NCBI RefSeq assembly: GCF_900176145.1 | Contig: NZ_FWWY01000001.1 | Span: 1,597,819-1,661,818 of the forward strand | Direction: 5' to 3' | Source of the DNA: Sulfobacillus thermosulfidooxidans DSM 9293 | GTDB taxonomy: Bacteria; Bacillota; Sulfobacillia; Sulfobacillales; Sulfobacillaceae | Length of the DNA stretch: 64,000 bases | Part shown: piece after piece, positions 33,048 through 42,428 of the stretch | Position numbering within the stretch: the first letter of the stretch is position 1 | Layout of the letters: the number at the start of each line of letters is the position of its first letter | Notes under the pieces: generated by a model | The model's database searches: none | Seen by the model: only the letters and a program-made list of their open reading frames with translations | Told to the model about the DNA's origin: nothing | Made by a program: the position numbers and the translations under genes

Positions 33048-34525
33048 TGACGGCGAAAAAATACGCAGTATTAGCGGTAACGAGCTTGGGGGCGCTGCTT
33101 TCTGCGTTGAATTTCAGCACGCTGATTATTGCGTTGCCGGATCTTATCCGGAGTTTGTCGATCTCTTTGTTGTCGGCCATGTGGATCATGATGGCGTATA
33201 TGGTGGCCCAGACTGTCATGGTGTTAATGGCAGGAAGCCTCGCCGACCACTTTGGGCGCCGGCGTCTGTATATTTTAGGGATGCTTATTTTTACCGGGGT
33301 CTCTTTGGCCGCGGGTTTTGTGCATTCGGCTCTATGGCTTATCACATTAAGAGTCCTCCAAGGAATGGGAGGAGCCATGCTCATGGCCAATAGCGCTGCG
33401 ATCGTGGCCGATTGGTTTGAACCCCACGAATTAGGCCGTGCTCTGGGTATCAATGTGATGGTTGTTGCTGTCGGTCAAATTATTGGCCCAGTGTTAGGGG
33501 GCTGGTTGACAACGGATTACGGTTGGCAATGGACGTTTTGGTTTAATGTACCCTTTGGTATTATCGCCGTGCTTTTTGCCGTTAAAGTGTTAGGCCTATC
33601 CTTCCAGCGTATCAAGACAGATTCCCAGGCGTTTGATACGGTGGGCGTCGCCAGTTATATTCTGGCTGTGAGTGGTTTGTTAATAGCTCTTACGTGGGGG
33701 GCTATTAAATATTGGGATCAATGGGAAGTCTATCTGGGTTTTGTTGCCTTTGTCATTTTCATGCCCGTGTTCCTTTGGAACGAAAGTCATGCCAAAGACC
33801 CCATTTTACATTTGAGCTTGTTTAAAAACCGCACATTTGGTTTTGGCAATATCTCCGCGGCTCTGTTAGCCATATCGCGTATGGCGATTTTGTTTTTGCT
33901 GATCTTTTATTTTCAGGGCCCACAAGGTGATAGTGCGCTTAAGGCCGGGATTTTGTCTATTCCTTTGGCGGCTGGTATGCTCGTTTTCGCGCCGATTTCG
34001 GGATGGATGGCTGATTTGTTCGGAGCCTTGTTGCCTACCACTTTAGGAACGGTCTTGACGGTTGTGGGATTGGTGGGCTTAGGCTTAGATATCCAGGTCC
34101 ACACTCCTTATTGGCAGTTGGCCCTGTGGATGATTATAGCCGGTATTGGCTCGGGCCTCTTTAATTCCTCGAATACCAGTAATATCATGAACGCGGCTGG
34201 AGTCAACAGGCGGGGAGAAGCCTCAGGCATCCGGTCTTTGACCACGAATACCGGGATGCTCATATCTGTAGCCTTTTCACTGGTGCTGGTTACCCAAAGC
34301 ATTCCCAAACCGGCCATGTTAGCCATCTTTGCCGGCACTGTCCGGGGCATTTCCCATCACCAAGCCCAGGGATCGATCACCGGATTTATTCATGGTCTCC
34401 ATCTGGCGTTTTTGGTCATGGCCTTTATTGCTGTCTTGGCTACCATCTTGTCTGTCCTTCGTGCGGACTCTTTAAGACCGAACCGTTCCCGCTCTTTGGA
34501 TTCCATCAAACAACCGCGTCTTTGA
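33047..34525 (+). CDS. DHA2-family (14-helix) drug efflux transporter
   Basis: A 492-residue MFS protein of the EmrB/QacA type. It begins YAVLAVTSLGALLSALNFST, has motif A GSLADHFGRRRLYILGMLIF and the antiporter motif C region NVMVVAVGQIIGPVLGGWL, and about 14 membrane segments. Such pumps exchange lipophilic drugs or cations for protons. Translation is coupled to the upstream merR gene, which strongly suggests ligand-induced control. A weak inverted repeat (aatctct/agagatt) follows the stop, but it lacks a good T tract. Confidence 0.88.
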   Translation: MTAKKYAVLAVTSLGALLSALNFSTLIIALPDLIRSLSISLLSAMWIMMAYMVAQTVMVLMAGSLADHFGRRRLYILGMLIFTGVSLAAGFVHSALWLITLRVLQGMGGAMLMANSAAIVADWFEPHELGRALGINVMVVAVGQIIGPVLGGWLTTDYGWQWTFWFNVPFGIIAVLFAVKVLGLSFQRIKTDSQAFDTVGVASYILAVSGLLIALTWGAIKYWDQWEVYLGFVAFVIFMPVFLWNESHAKDPILHLSLFKNRTFGFGNISAALLAISRMAILFLLIFYFQGPQGDSALKAGILSIPLAAGMLVFAPISGWMADLFGALLPTTLGTVLTVVGLVGLGLDIQVHTPYWQLALWMIIAGIGSGLFNSSNTSNIMNAAGVNRRGEASGIRSLTTNTGMLISVAFSLVLVTQSIPKPAMLAIFAGTVRGISHHQAQGSITGFIHGLHLAFLVMAFIAVLATILSVLRADSLRPNRSRSLDSIKQPRL

Positions 34526-34984
34526 CGTGTAGCAATCTCTCATGGGACAAAGAGATTCCTGAACATTTTAACGGGCGCTATATCCATGAATAAAATTTCA
34601 TCAGGACATGCAAATTTATCATTCTAAATAGGGCTTGGTCTAGGATATAGTAAACGTATCTAAAACATTTCATCACTCACAGATTACGGTCAGGGGAAGT
34701 AGCGTCGAACACAACACATTCAACACCACAATTGAAGTTAAGCGGTTGACTAAACAACGGATCGATATTGTCGTGAGGTGAAGGTGACATAAAATTCACG
34801 ATAAACTAGGATAATAAACGAAAGATGCACAAAATGCAATCAAACCTTTGTTCATCCAGCTGAATTCGCACGATTCTTACTGTCGGAATAATCGGGAGTA
34901 TGCTATACTAAATTCAACCTGAAGCACCTTCCCTACGAATTTCTCCTTTCCCACTTATCTCTGCCGGTCTCTGTTTTCGTTCCC
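34526..34984. other. 459-base intergenic region without a gene
   Basis: No credible coding frame, RNA gene or long repeat is visible. It contains a weak hairpin just after the efflux gene and an extended -10 promoter near the right end. The region is AT-richer than its surroundings. Confidence 0.6.
34901..34909 (+). promoter_or_regulatory. Extended -10 promoter of the yeaH-spoVR-prkA operon
   Basis: TGCTATACT is an extended -10 (TGn plus TATACT at 34904-34909). A TTAC-rich stretch near 34877-34882 is too far for a standard -35. Transcription would start near 34916, leaving a leader of about 85 bases. No clear sigma-E-type element was found. Confidence 0.55.
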
Positions 34985-35002
34985 ATGAACGGAGGGATGA
35001 CC

Positions 35003-36043
35003 ATGGATCTCTATGACCACAAAGGCGAACTGGATCGCCAATGGTATTTAAGGAAACTGAGTCAAGCGATTAAGGCAAAATTGCCCGAACTGATTACGCA
35101 AGAAGCCGTGATGGGGAGTGCGCCAGATCAACGCATTCGCGTCGCGGTTCGGAAATTGGAAGAACCTGATTTTCGTTACCAACCTCAGGGTTCCGCCGGA
35201 CAAGGCAATGGTCTTGGACCCGGTCAAGAGGGTGGTGACGATGTGGTCTGGATTGAATTGACCACGGAAGAAATCATGGATTTGCTGCTTGAGGATTTAA
35301 AACTCCCCCGATTAGACGATAAGCCACGCGGTGTGTTACATGGGGAAGAAGATCGCTATGATGACGTCTCAACACACGGGCCGTGGTCCAATATCGATAA
35401 ACGGCGGAGCCTCTATCAAGCGGCCAAGCAAGGCCGCGATTATTTAACCCAGGATGATTTACGTTACCGAAGTTGGCGTACCTATCCCAAACCCGTAACA
35501 GCCGCGGTGATTACGCTCGTCCGTGATGCCTCAGGCTCTATGGACGAATCTAAACGTTATCTTTCGAAATCGGCCGCGTGGTGGCTCGTTCAATGGATTC
35601 GCCGTCAGTACCGTTACGCAGAAATTCGGTATTTCTTGCACACAACCGTGCCGGTAGAAGTGGATGAAAAAGACTTTTTCAACCGAGAAATTACTGGGGG
35701 CACCGCGATTTTATCGACCTATCAAACGATTTTGCAATTGTGGGATCATGATTTTCCTCACGAGGATTGGAATCGGTATTTATTACATTTTTCCGACGGT
35801 GATATTTGGTCAGATTACGGCCGGGAACTCATAGAAATTATTCAGACCCTGTTATCCACGTCATCGTTGTTGGGATATTTCGAAGTGGAAGGACACAAAG
35901 GCGTATCGCCCCTGTGGTCTTTGTTCCGCAAAAGCGCGGAACTCGGCGGTCATTTTCATCCAGCCATGCGGATGGCCAAGATTGATAGCAAGGAGCATAT
36001 TCTTCCCGCGATTCGTGCTGTCATAGATGGCCATGGCAGCTAA
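35003..36043 (+). CDS. yeaH: YeaH/YhbH-family protein (DUF444, VWA-like)
   Basis: A 346-residue cytosolic protein. An acidic and basic N-terminal half includes DQRIRVAVRKLEEPDFRY and a Gly-rich linker, and VWIELTTEEIMDLLLEDLKL precedes the VWA-like domain, whose MIDAS-type motif is VRDASGSMDESKR; FSDGDIWSDYGRELI is later. Family members are cotranscribed with the PrkA/YeaG kinase in enterobacteria and spore formers and take part in stress or sporulation responses by a mechanism still unclear. ATG 35003 has GGAGGG 6 bases upstream; the longer frame from 34985 contains that site and is rejected. First gene of the operon. Confidence 0.88.
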   Translation: MDLYDHKGELDRQWYLRKLSQAIKAKLPELITQEAVMGSAPDQRIRVAVRKLEEPDFRYQPQGSAGQGNGLGPGQEGGDDVVWIELTTEEIMDLLLEDLKLPRLDDKPRGVLHGEEDRYDDVSTHGPWSNIDKRRSLYQAAKQGRDYLTQDDLRYRSWRTYPKPVTAAVITLVRDASGSMDESKRYLSKSAAWWLVQWIRRQYRYAEIRYFLHTTVPVEVDEKDFFNREITGGTAILSTYQTILQLWDHDFPHEDWNRYLLHFSDGDIWSDYGRELIEIIQTLLSTSSLLGYFEVEGHKGVSPLWSLFRKSAELGGHFHPAMRMAKIDSKEHILPAIRAVIDGHGS

Positions 36044-36082
36044 CAGCAAGTTTTTGGTGTCAAGGACCTGGAGGTGATAACA

Positions 36083-37432
36083 ATGGTCCACGGAACGTTA
36101 GACGACTGGGTCAAAGAGATGGATGAGTTAGTGCGTGCTCATGGACTCACTCCTCTGCCGACCGAATTTCACCTCGTTTCCGATGAAGATATTTATACTT
36201 TATCCTCCTACTTTGCTCCAGGAAGATATCGTCACTGGACACATGGAGAACGGTATTGGATGGCCAAACAACGGGATGAGCAAGGGCTTGGGAGGATCTA
36301 TGAGCTTGTGGTCAATGGCGACCCGGCCTTAGCCTACTTGTTGGATAAGAACGCGGATGCTTATAACGTACTTGTCATAGGCCATGTGTTAGGGCACACC
36401 GATTTTTTTGCTCGCAATCAATTTCTTAGTGCCGTGCGCCGACCCAATATCGGGATGTGGTTTCGCGAACATGCTGAGTGGTTGGAGGATCTTCACCGCC
36501 AACGCAGCTTTTCCCGCGTGGAAAAGCTCATTGATGCCGCGCATACCCTGTATCAATTGGTTGACCCATATTACCGAGCACCAGATTTTGTTCGTATTCC
36601 CGATAAAGACAAAAGTAAAGGCCAACAACGATCCTTTGATTGGGTGAAAGAGCTGTACGAACCCAAAGCCCTCGACCACGATGATGACGTGAGTTATGTG
36701 CCGGCGTATAAAATCTGGCCTTATACTCAGGATGTTTTGGCACTGGTCGCAGATTTTGGCCATTTGGCCGACGAAGAACGTATGGCTTTACGCATGTTGC
36801 GGGAGGAAATGCTGTACTTTCAGCCACAAGCGCGGACGAAGTTCATGAATGAAGGATGGGCCACATTTTGGCATGTTCGCCTAACTCGGGAATTTTCGCA
36901 GTGGGACGCTCAAGATCATATTGAAGCGATGCGCATGCATGCTCTGGTCACGCAAAGCCGCAATTTCTTTAATCCGTATTACTTTGGATGGACCTTATGG
37001 GAGCTTATTAACGAACTTCATGGACTCGATACGTGCTTTCAGATTGTTGCGGAACAAACGGATTTGCAGTGGATCAATCAGTGGATCACGCCAGAGTTGG
37101 TTCGCTTAGCACAAGACAAAAATTTGTGGCCTTTAGAACGTCCGATTGATGCGCAAGACCCAAACAAGGGAACAGAATATTATCCGGTTGAGGATTTGAT
37201 GCGCGATGTCCAGCGGGTTTTTCTTCCCGATACTCCCGAAATATTTGTGGAGCAAATTGATGCCCAAAGCCATCGGCTGGACTTGATATACCATGGTGAC
37301 AAACCCCTGCACAAAGATTACACCCAGGATGTGTTGAATGCGATTGCTTACTTGTGGGGTGGAGATGTGATGCTGACCAGTGCGCACAAAATCTGGTATG
37401 GCAATGAAGCCGATTGGAGAAGGAGGGCTTAA
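36083..37432 (+). CDS. spoVR: SpoVR-family protein
   Basis: A 449-residue protein of the SpoVR/YcgB family. Recognisable stretches are EFHLVSDEDIYTLSSYFAPG, RYRHWTHGERYWM, NADAYNVLVIGHVLGHTDFF, MNEGWATFWHVRL and NPYYFGWTLWELI. In Bacillus subtilis SpoVR is needed for normal spore cortex formation, and its biochemical activity is unknown. His/Glu-rich conserved motifs such as HVLGHTDFF and NEGWATFWH look metalloprotein-like (inference). ATG 36083 has GGAGG 8 bases upstream. It is 39 bases after yeaH and one base before prkA. Confidence 0.92.
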   Translation: MVHGTLDDWVKEMDELVRAHGLTPLPTEFHLVSDEDIYTLSSYFAPGRYRHWTHGERYWMAKQRDEQGLGRIYELVVNGDPALAYLLDKNADAYNVLVIGHVLGHTDFFARNQFLSAVRRPNIGMWFREHAEWLEDLHRQRSFSRVEKLIDAAHTLYQLVDPYYRAPDFVRIPDKDKSKGQQRSFDWVKELYEPKALDHDDDVSYVPAYKIWPYTQDVLALVADFGHLADEERMALRMLREEMLYFQPQARTKFMNEGWATFWHVRLTREFSQWDAQDHIEAMRMHALVTQSRNFFNPYYFGWTLWELINELHGLDTCFQIVAEQTDLQWINQWITPELVRLAQDKNLWPLERPIDAQDPNKGTEYYPVEDLMRDVQRVFLPDTPEIFVEQIDAQSHRLDLIYHGDKPLHKDYTQDVLNAIAYLWGGDVMLTSAHKIWYGNEADWRRRA

Positions 37433-37433
37433 T

Positions 37434-39335
37434 ATGGCACGATTTGATACAGATTGGTTAACCAAACATCAACCCCCTCAGGGGGCATGGACATGGGAAG
37501 GCACGTTTGCGGATTACCTGATCAAGGTGCAACAAACACCGTCCATCGCCGATTTGGCCCATGCCCGCATCTACCGGATGATTATGTCGCACGGTGTTGA
37601 AAAGCTTGAGGGACAAGAAGTGCCCCGTTATAAATTCTTTAGCCAAGACATTTTCGGTATTGATGACACCATCAATGAAATCGTCGAGTACTTTTCCGCT
37701 GCGGCACGTGGAATGGACATTAGACGCCGGATTTTGTTAATGATGGGGAGTCCTGGCACGGGAAAATCAACCATCACAGCAATTTTAAAAAAGGGGTTGG
37801 AAGAATACTCCCGAACTGATGAGGGGGCCCTTTATGCGATTAGTTTTTGTCCCCAACAAGAAGAACCATTACATTTATTGCCGGAGGCGGCACGCCGAGA
37901 ATTTATGCAAGAAACGGGGGTGACAATTGAAGGCGATCTATGTCCTTATTGCCAGTGGATGATTGATCATGAATATCAAGGACGCTTACAAGAAGTGCCC
38001 GTCAAACGCGTCTTAATTTCCGAATCGCGCCGAATTGGCATTGGCACTTTTGCTCCTTCGGATAGTAAGGTGCAGGACATTAGCGAACTCGTGGGCTCGA
38101 TGGATCTCTCGACGATTTCACGCTACGGTTCGGAATCTGATCCTCGCGCGTACCGATTTGATGGTGCGTTCAATGCTGCTAACCGGGGGATTATGGAGTT
38201 TATTGAAATGTTAAAAGCCCAACCAGATTTTCTGCACGGGTTGTTAACATTGGCCCAAGAGCGCAAGATTAAAGTGGGACGTTTTGGCTTGTTTGATGCC
38301 GATGAAGCCATTATTGCCCATACCAATGAAAATGAATTTGAACGCTTCGTCAGCAACAAGGCGTATGAAGCGTTGCATAACCGGGTCCTCTTAATTAAAG
38401 TGCCGTATAACCTGACCGTCAGTCAAGAAATTCGGACTTATCAAAAGATGATGAACCTGGGGGGACAAAAACTCGGCAAGCATATTGCACCGAATACGCT
38501 CAAAGTGGCAGCCATGTTTGGTGTCGGTACCAGACTCGCCCGAGATGCCAAGTTTTCCATCAAGGAAAAGCTTACATTATATGATGGCAAAGAGTTACCC
38601 GATGTGCAGCAAAGGGAAATCAACCGCGTTCGGGAACTTGCCCGTAAGCAAGGTGAAGGATTTCAAGGTATTTCGCCGCGTCATATTCTCGATGCCTTGT
38701 CTTATGCCATGGCGAGTGACAAAGAGCCTTGCGTCACCCCAACGGCTATGTTGCGGGCGATTCGGGAAAGCTTTGAGCAGCATATTACCCAGGTCAAAAA
38801 CCAAGACCTGTTGGAATCGCTCAAAGCTACTCATGAATTGTATGACGAAGCAGCCAAGAATGAGATTCAAAGGGCCTTTGTCGATTCGTTTCAAGATGCT
38901 GCGCAGTTATTGTATGACAACTATTTGGAACATGCTGAAGCTCGTATCATGCATTCAACGGTCAAAGACCCGGTTACGGGGGAAGAAGTCGAACCCAACG
39001 AAAAAATACTTCAAGATCTCGAGAAGGCCCTGGGTATTAGTGATGCCGCGGCTACAGCATTTCGCCAAGAAATGGTGAATAAGGCAGGAGCTATGGCCCG
39101 AAGAGGACAATCGCTCAGTTGGGATTCCCATCCCAAAATGAAGGAGGCCATTGAAAAGAAATTATTTGCCGACGTAGCCAACCTTGTCAAAGTCACGACG
39201 TCTACGAAGGTGTTAAACGATCAGCAAAAGAACCGGGTCATGGAGGTTAAGCGCCGGTTAATTGATGATATGGGATATTGCGAACATTGTGCTCAAGAGC
39301 TATTGGATTATGTTGGCTATTTGTTGACCAAATAA
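37434..39335 (+). CDS. prkA: PrkA-family AAA+ serine protein kinase
   Basis: A 633-residue protein, close to the usual family length. An AAA-like N-terminal domain has Walker A MGSPGTGKSTITA and a Walker-B-like region near VKRVLISESRRIG. The family-specific CPYCQWM segment and the C-terminal kinase-like domain follow (for example ISPRHILDALSYAMASDKEP). PrkA is reported as a serine kinase or AAA+ protease-like regulator acting in sporulation and stress. ATG 37434 has AAGGAGG; a longer frame from 37380 overlaps spoVR and is rejected. It is the last gene of the operon. No classic terminator sits right after the stop, but a hairpin lies 55 bases downstream. Confidence 0.93.
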   Translation: MARFDTDWLTKHQPPQGAWTWEGTFADYLIKVQQTPSIADLAHARIYRMIMSHGVEKLEGQEVPRYKFFSQDIFGIDDTINEIVEYFSAAARGMDIRRRILLMMGSPGTGKSTITAILKKGLEEYSRTDEGALYAISFCPQQEEPLHLLPEAARREFMQETGVTIEGDLCPYCQWMIDHEYQGRLQEVPVKRVLISESRRIGIGTFAPSDSKVQDISELVGSMDLSTISRYGSESDPRAYRFDGAFNAANRGIMEFIEMLKAQPDFLHGLLTLAQERKIKVGRFGLFDADEAIIAHTNENEFERFVSNKAYEALHNRVLLIKVPYNLTVSQEIRTYQKMMNLGGQKLGKHIAPNTLKVAAMFGVGTRLARDAKFSIKEKLTLYDGKELPDVQQREINRVRELARKQGEGFQGISPRHILDALSYAMASDKEPCVTPTAMLRAIRESFEQHITQVKNQDLLESLKATHELYDEAAKNEIQRAFVDSFQDAAQLLYDNYLEHAEARIMHSTVKDPVTGEEVEPNEKILQDLEKALGISDAAATAFRQEMVNKAGAMARRGQSLSWDSHPKMKEAIEKKLFADVANLVKVTTSTKVLNDQQKNRVMEVKRRLIDDMGYCEHCAQELLDYVGYLLTK

Positions 39336-39368
39336 GGATTTCTTATCGCCACTAAAGACTAGTTCCGC

Positions 39369-39374
39369 TATACT
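39369..39374 (+). promoter_or_regulatory. Possible -10 element for the small exported protein
   Basis: TATACT lies 75 bases before ATG 39450, with RNA expected to start near 39381. No good -35 is visible. It places the 12-base-pair hairpin at the very 5' end of the transcript. Confidence 0.4.
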
Positions 39375-39389
39375 ATATTCCGTAAGAGA

Positions 39390-39417
39390 TGAAGCCATGG
39401 ATTGATCCATGGCTTCA
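39390..39417 (+). promoter_or_regulatory. Perfect 12-base-pair hairpin in the leader of the exported-protein gene
   Basis: tgaagccatgga (39390-39401) pairs with tccatggcttca (39406-39417) around a TTGA loop. It is followed by AGAATCATTGGTTTTTAG and then the AGGAGGG ribosome site. It may be a 5' mRNA-stabilising stem-loop or a terminator for prkA; the T tract is 10 bases away, which disfavours a terminator. Confidence 0.6.
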
Positions 39418-39449
39418 AGAATCATTGGTTTTTAGGAGGGTATTTTTTT

Positions 39450-39824
39450 ATGGGAAAGTCCATTGCTTGGATTCTAGGCGGTCTTGTCGTAGTGGTGGGA
39501 TCATTTTTGATGACAGATGCCGTGCATGTTTGGGGGCTCAACCAACGGTATGCGGTAAGCATCGAAAATCCTGAGGCGGGCTCGGCTTCAGCTTATGAAG
39601 TCAAAGTCTATGTTCCGGCCGGAAACGGTCAAATTACTTATCAAATTAATCATGCCGGTCTTGTCAATAAAGTGACCGTGAACGAACAAGCGACGGCGCG
39701 GTGGGTAAACTTAGGAACATTTTCTTCGAAGGACCAAGGGAACTTTACGGTTGAAGAATTGAATGTTCCAGAGCGTACTCAAGGGCCGTCCGCAGGACCA
39801 TTAACGCAATTTATTCCGGAATAA
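39450..39824 (+). CDS. Small exported protein of unknown function
   Basis: A 124-residue protein. A hydrophobic N-terminal helix (IAWILGGLVVVVGSFLMTDA) should act as a signal peptide or membrane anchor. The rest is a beta-rich extracellular domain (YAVSIENPEAGSASAYEVKV, QITYQINHAGLVNKVTVNEQ) with a Pro/Ser-rich tail. There are no cysteines. AGGAGGG lies 8-9 bases before ATG 39450. The longer frame from 39402 includes the leader hairpin and is rejected. The gene has its own leader hairpin and terminator, so it may be highly expressed. No family recognised. Confidence 0.65.
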   Translation: MGKSIAWILGGLVVVVGSFLMTDAVHVWGLNQRYAVSIENPEAGSASAYEVKVYVPAGNGQITYQINHAGLVNKVTVNEQATARWVNLGTFSSKDQGNFTVEELNVPERTQGPSAGPLTQFIPE

Positions 39825-39854
39825 TTCGACATTATCCCTCTAATGGTCCCACTT

Positions 39855-39897
39855 AAAACCCCAAGGGGCAGAATTTATGGCTTCTTGGGGTTTTGTG
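39855..39897 (+). terminator. Rho-independent terminator of the small exported-protein gene
   Basis: AAAACCCCAAG (39855-39865) pairs with CTTGGGGTTTT (39884-39894), 30 bases after the stop. The T run is inside the outer stem, so it should work on either strand. Confidence 0.85.
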
Positions 39898-40029
39898 TGA
39901 TGATTTCTAGCCGGTTTTGCCTCTAGGATATGTGGATTCGTGTAAGATATAAGACATGGTGTGAGCGAGGTATTTCTCACCCAATTTTAAATTTGTTGGG
40001 GTAATACTGTGTAATGATGGGAAAAGAAT

Positions 40030-41355
40030 ATGTCAAAATTTATCACAGCATGTATTAATCAGCCTAATCATCGCGATACAAAAAGTGGGAATTTAGGGGG
40101 AGAGATTGCCGAGCTCATGGATTTCAAACCGCTCCGTTTTATCTTTTTGACCCAATATTATCCACCAGAACCGGGGGCTGCATCATTGCGGTTAGAAGCT
40201 ATGGCTCAGGAACTGACACGACGAGGACATTCGGTGTCGGTGGTCACAGCATTGCCTCATCATCTGGGCACCGGGGCAAAACGCCAACCATGGATGGTGC
40301 GCGAAAAAATTCGCGGCATTGAGGTGGTTCGGATGTGGATTTGGCGTGTTTCCCCAGCGAAACGATTTTGGTGGCGTCTGCTCAATTATTTTTCATTTGT
40401 GGTAACAAGTTTTTGGGGCCTCCGCCAATTTTCGCCTCCGGATTATTTACTTGTCGAGTCGCCCCCGTTGTTTTTGGGGATTACCGGACGGTTGTACTCA
40501 AAACTCTATCATGTCCCTTATATTTTATCGATTTCCGATCTTTGGCCCGAATCGGCGGTAGCCCTGGGACTGGTTAAAAATCCTTGGTTGATCCGGTTAA
40601 CGAAAGAGCTAGAACTGTCGTTGTATCGCCATGCCCACTATGTTTCTACGGTTACCGAGGGCATTCGACGTGCTGTGATGGATACCCATACTATCGAACC
40701 AAGCCGGGTGTTGTTTTTCCCCAATGGTGTCAATCTCGATCAGTTTCCTGCACTGCCAGCAAAGGCGTCGTTGCGCCATAAATTTGGTGGCGCGCAGGAG
40801 AAAATTTTTCTTTACCCGGGCACTTTAGGTTATGCGCAAGGTTTAGACGTTATCATTGATGCCGCAATACGCCTCAGAAAAGAACCTGATATTGTTTTTG
40901 TCCTGGTCGGGGAAGGACCCGTAAAACAGCATTTGCTGCAGCGGGTTCAAACGGAAGGTCTGACCAATGTTTTTTTCGAGGAGTTGCAGCCAGTCGAGAA
41001 AATGCCGGAATATTTCGCGATTTCACGAGCGGTTGTGGTGCCGTTGCGCAAGCACCCGCTATTTCATGGTGCTCGTCCTTCTAAAGTGTTTCCGGCCTGG
41101 TCGGCCAAAGTCCCGATTATCTATGTGGGAGAGGGTGAAATGGCTGAACTGGTTCGCAAATCCGAAGGAGGGATGGTGGTGCCGCCCGAGGATGGCGAGG
41201 CTTTAGCTCATGCGGTGATGCACTTAGCGCACATGCAGGAGGACTCGTGGAAACAAATGGGGCAACGGGGCTGGCAATTTGTTCATGACCACTATACCTG
41301 GCAGCATATTGCCGATGAATGGTTAAAGGGGATTCAACCCCGTCCGGGCCTATGA
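40030..41355 (+). CDS. Family 4 glycosyltransferase (WbuB-like)
   Basis: A GT-B glycosyltransferase of up to 441 residues. The family core begins LRFIFLTQYYPPEPGAASLR, with TRRGHSVSVVTALPHH and, in the C-terminal half, FLYPGTLGYAQGLDVIIDAA, FVLVGEGPVKQHL and HPLFHGARPSKVFPAWSA. This arrangement is like the WbuB/WcaI group that adds a sugar (often fucosamine or related) to a lipid-linked glycan. The core begins near residue 30, so ATG 40117 (directly before the core) is an alternative start to ATG 40030. It overlaps the next glycosyltransferase gene by ATGA. A likely metabolic link is the rare amino-sugar donors made at 21.6-30.7 kb. Confidence 0.85.
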   Translation: MSKFITACINQPNHRDTKSGNLGGEIAELMDFKPLRFIFLTQYYPPEPGAASLRLEAMAQELTRRGHSVSVVTALPHHLGTGAKRQPWMVREKIRGIEVVRMWIWRVSPAKRFWWRLLNYFSFVVTSFWGLRQFSPPDYLLVESPPLFLGITGRLYSKLYHVPYILSISDLWPESAVALGLVKNPWLIRLTKELELSLYRHAHYVSTVTEGIRRAVMDTHTIEPSRVLFFPNGVNLDQFPALPAKASLRHKFGGAQEKIFLYPGTLGYAQGLDVIIDAAIRLRKEPDIVFVLVGEGPVKQHLLQRVQTEGLTNVFFEELQPVEKMPEYFAISRAVVVPLRKHPLFHGARPSKVFPAWSAKVPIIYVGEGEMAELVRKSEGGMVVPPEDGEALAHAVMHLAHMQEDSWKQMGQRGWQFVHDHYTWQHIADEWLKGIQPRPGL

Positions 41356-42428
41356 CTAAACCCCGTGTCCTTCTCATCGGCCATTACCCTTTAGATACCC
41401 TTGATCGTGCCCCAAAAGTGCGCATTATGCACATGGCCGAGTCGCTAGCCAAAATAAGTACCCTGACCGTTATTGCTGGTACGCGAAAAGAGCGAGCGAT
41501 ATGGCTTCATGAAGCATTAAGGCGCGGGATCTTGGACTCAATAGATATGGTTTATGTGGAAAGTGCGAGTTCCTTCGCGACACCAGCTGACTTCAGATTT
41601 CTCTGGGCCGTCAAGCACAAAGCGATTCCCCTTGCGGTTTACGTTCGCGATTACTATCAACGCTTTCCGAAATTGTATCCGCCCAAAAATTATCGGGAGC
41701 GTGTGATGAAATGGCTTTATGTTCTTACGCTTTTTATGTACCGCCATCTTGCTGATATCATTTATGTGCCTTCAACCGCACTCGGTCAGTTGGTCGGAGG
41801 AAAAGAGGTGCGCCTGCTTCCACCCGGTGGGGTCTTGTATCCTCGTCTGCCTTTAATAAAACCGAGTCAACAACCCGAACAGTGGATTTTGTATGTGGGT
41901 GCTGGCGGTCCTTATGATGGGGTTGATATATTAATCAATGCGGTCCATAAGCTTCATCAATCAATGCCAGATGTGCATTTGGCATTGGTGATGCGGCGTG
42001 CTGAATGGCCAAAGTCCCCGCCGGTTTCTTATATCACCCTGGTGGAAGCCCAAGGTCAGGATCTTGAATACTGGTATGCCCATGCATCAGTGGCTGTCAT
42101 TCCACGGCGCGATACCGCTTATACGCGCTTGGCATGGCCCGTTAAATTGATGGATTATCTTTCGCATGGGCTTGGCGTGATTGTGACGGATCAATCTGAG
42201 GCAGCACGGTTTGTGGAACGCTATCAGGTCGGGAAAATTGCCCGGCCTGATAGCGAATCCTTAGCAAAGACCCTAGAAAGCTGCTTGCGTTCACCCAAGT
42301 TGCTGGATCTCTATGCTTACAATGCGCGCCGGGTAATTGAACAGGAACATAGTTGGGATCACCGGGCGCAAATCTTAGTGGCGGATTTGCAGGCTAAGAA
42401 ATCCTTAGGAACTAAACGTGGCTTGTGA
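41352..42428 (+). CDS. GT-B glycosyltransferase
   Basis: A 358-residue protein coupled to the preceding gene by an ATGA overlap; the longer frame from 41319 is rejected for that reason. The start is KPRVLLIGHYPLDTLDRAPK. The second half has WILYVGAGGPYDGVDILINA and VKLMDYLSHGLGVIVTD, which fit the donor-binding domain of GT4-type enzymes although the classic E-x7-E motif is degenerate. Its end overlaps the convergent lipoprotein gene by 24 bases. Donor unknown. Confidence 0.75.
   Translation: MTKPRVLLIGHYPLDTLDRAPKVRIMHMAESLAKISTLTVIAGTRKERAIWLHEALRRGILDSIDMVYVESASSFATPADFRFLWAVKHKAIPLAVYVRDYYQRFPKLYPPKNYRERVMKWLYVLTLFMYRHLADIIYVPSTALGQLVGGKEVRLLPPGGVLYPRLPLIKPSQQPEQWILYVGAGGPYDGVDILINAVHKLHQSMPDVHLALVMRRAEWPKSPPVSYITLVEAQGQDLEYWYAHASVAVIPRRDTAYTRLAWPVKLMDYLSHGLGVIVTDQSEAARFVERYQVGKIARPDSESLAKTLESCLRSPKLLDLYAYNARRVIEQEHSWDHRAQILVADLQAKKSLGTKRGL

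Noticed and set aside
34526-34984. Searched for a tRNA, riboswitch or small gene
   Set aside because: No cloverleaf, no long conserved hairpin set and no credible start plus ribosome site apart from the downstream gene.
38485-39078. 197-codon frame on the plus strand inside prkA
   Set aside because: Another frame of the well-conserved prkA gene, with atypical composition.
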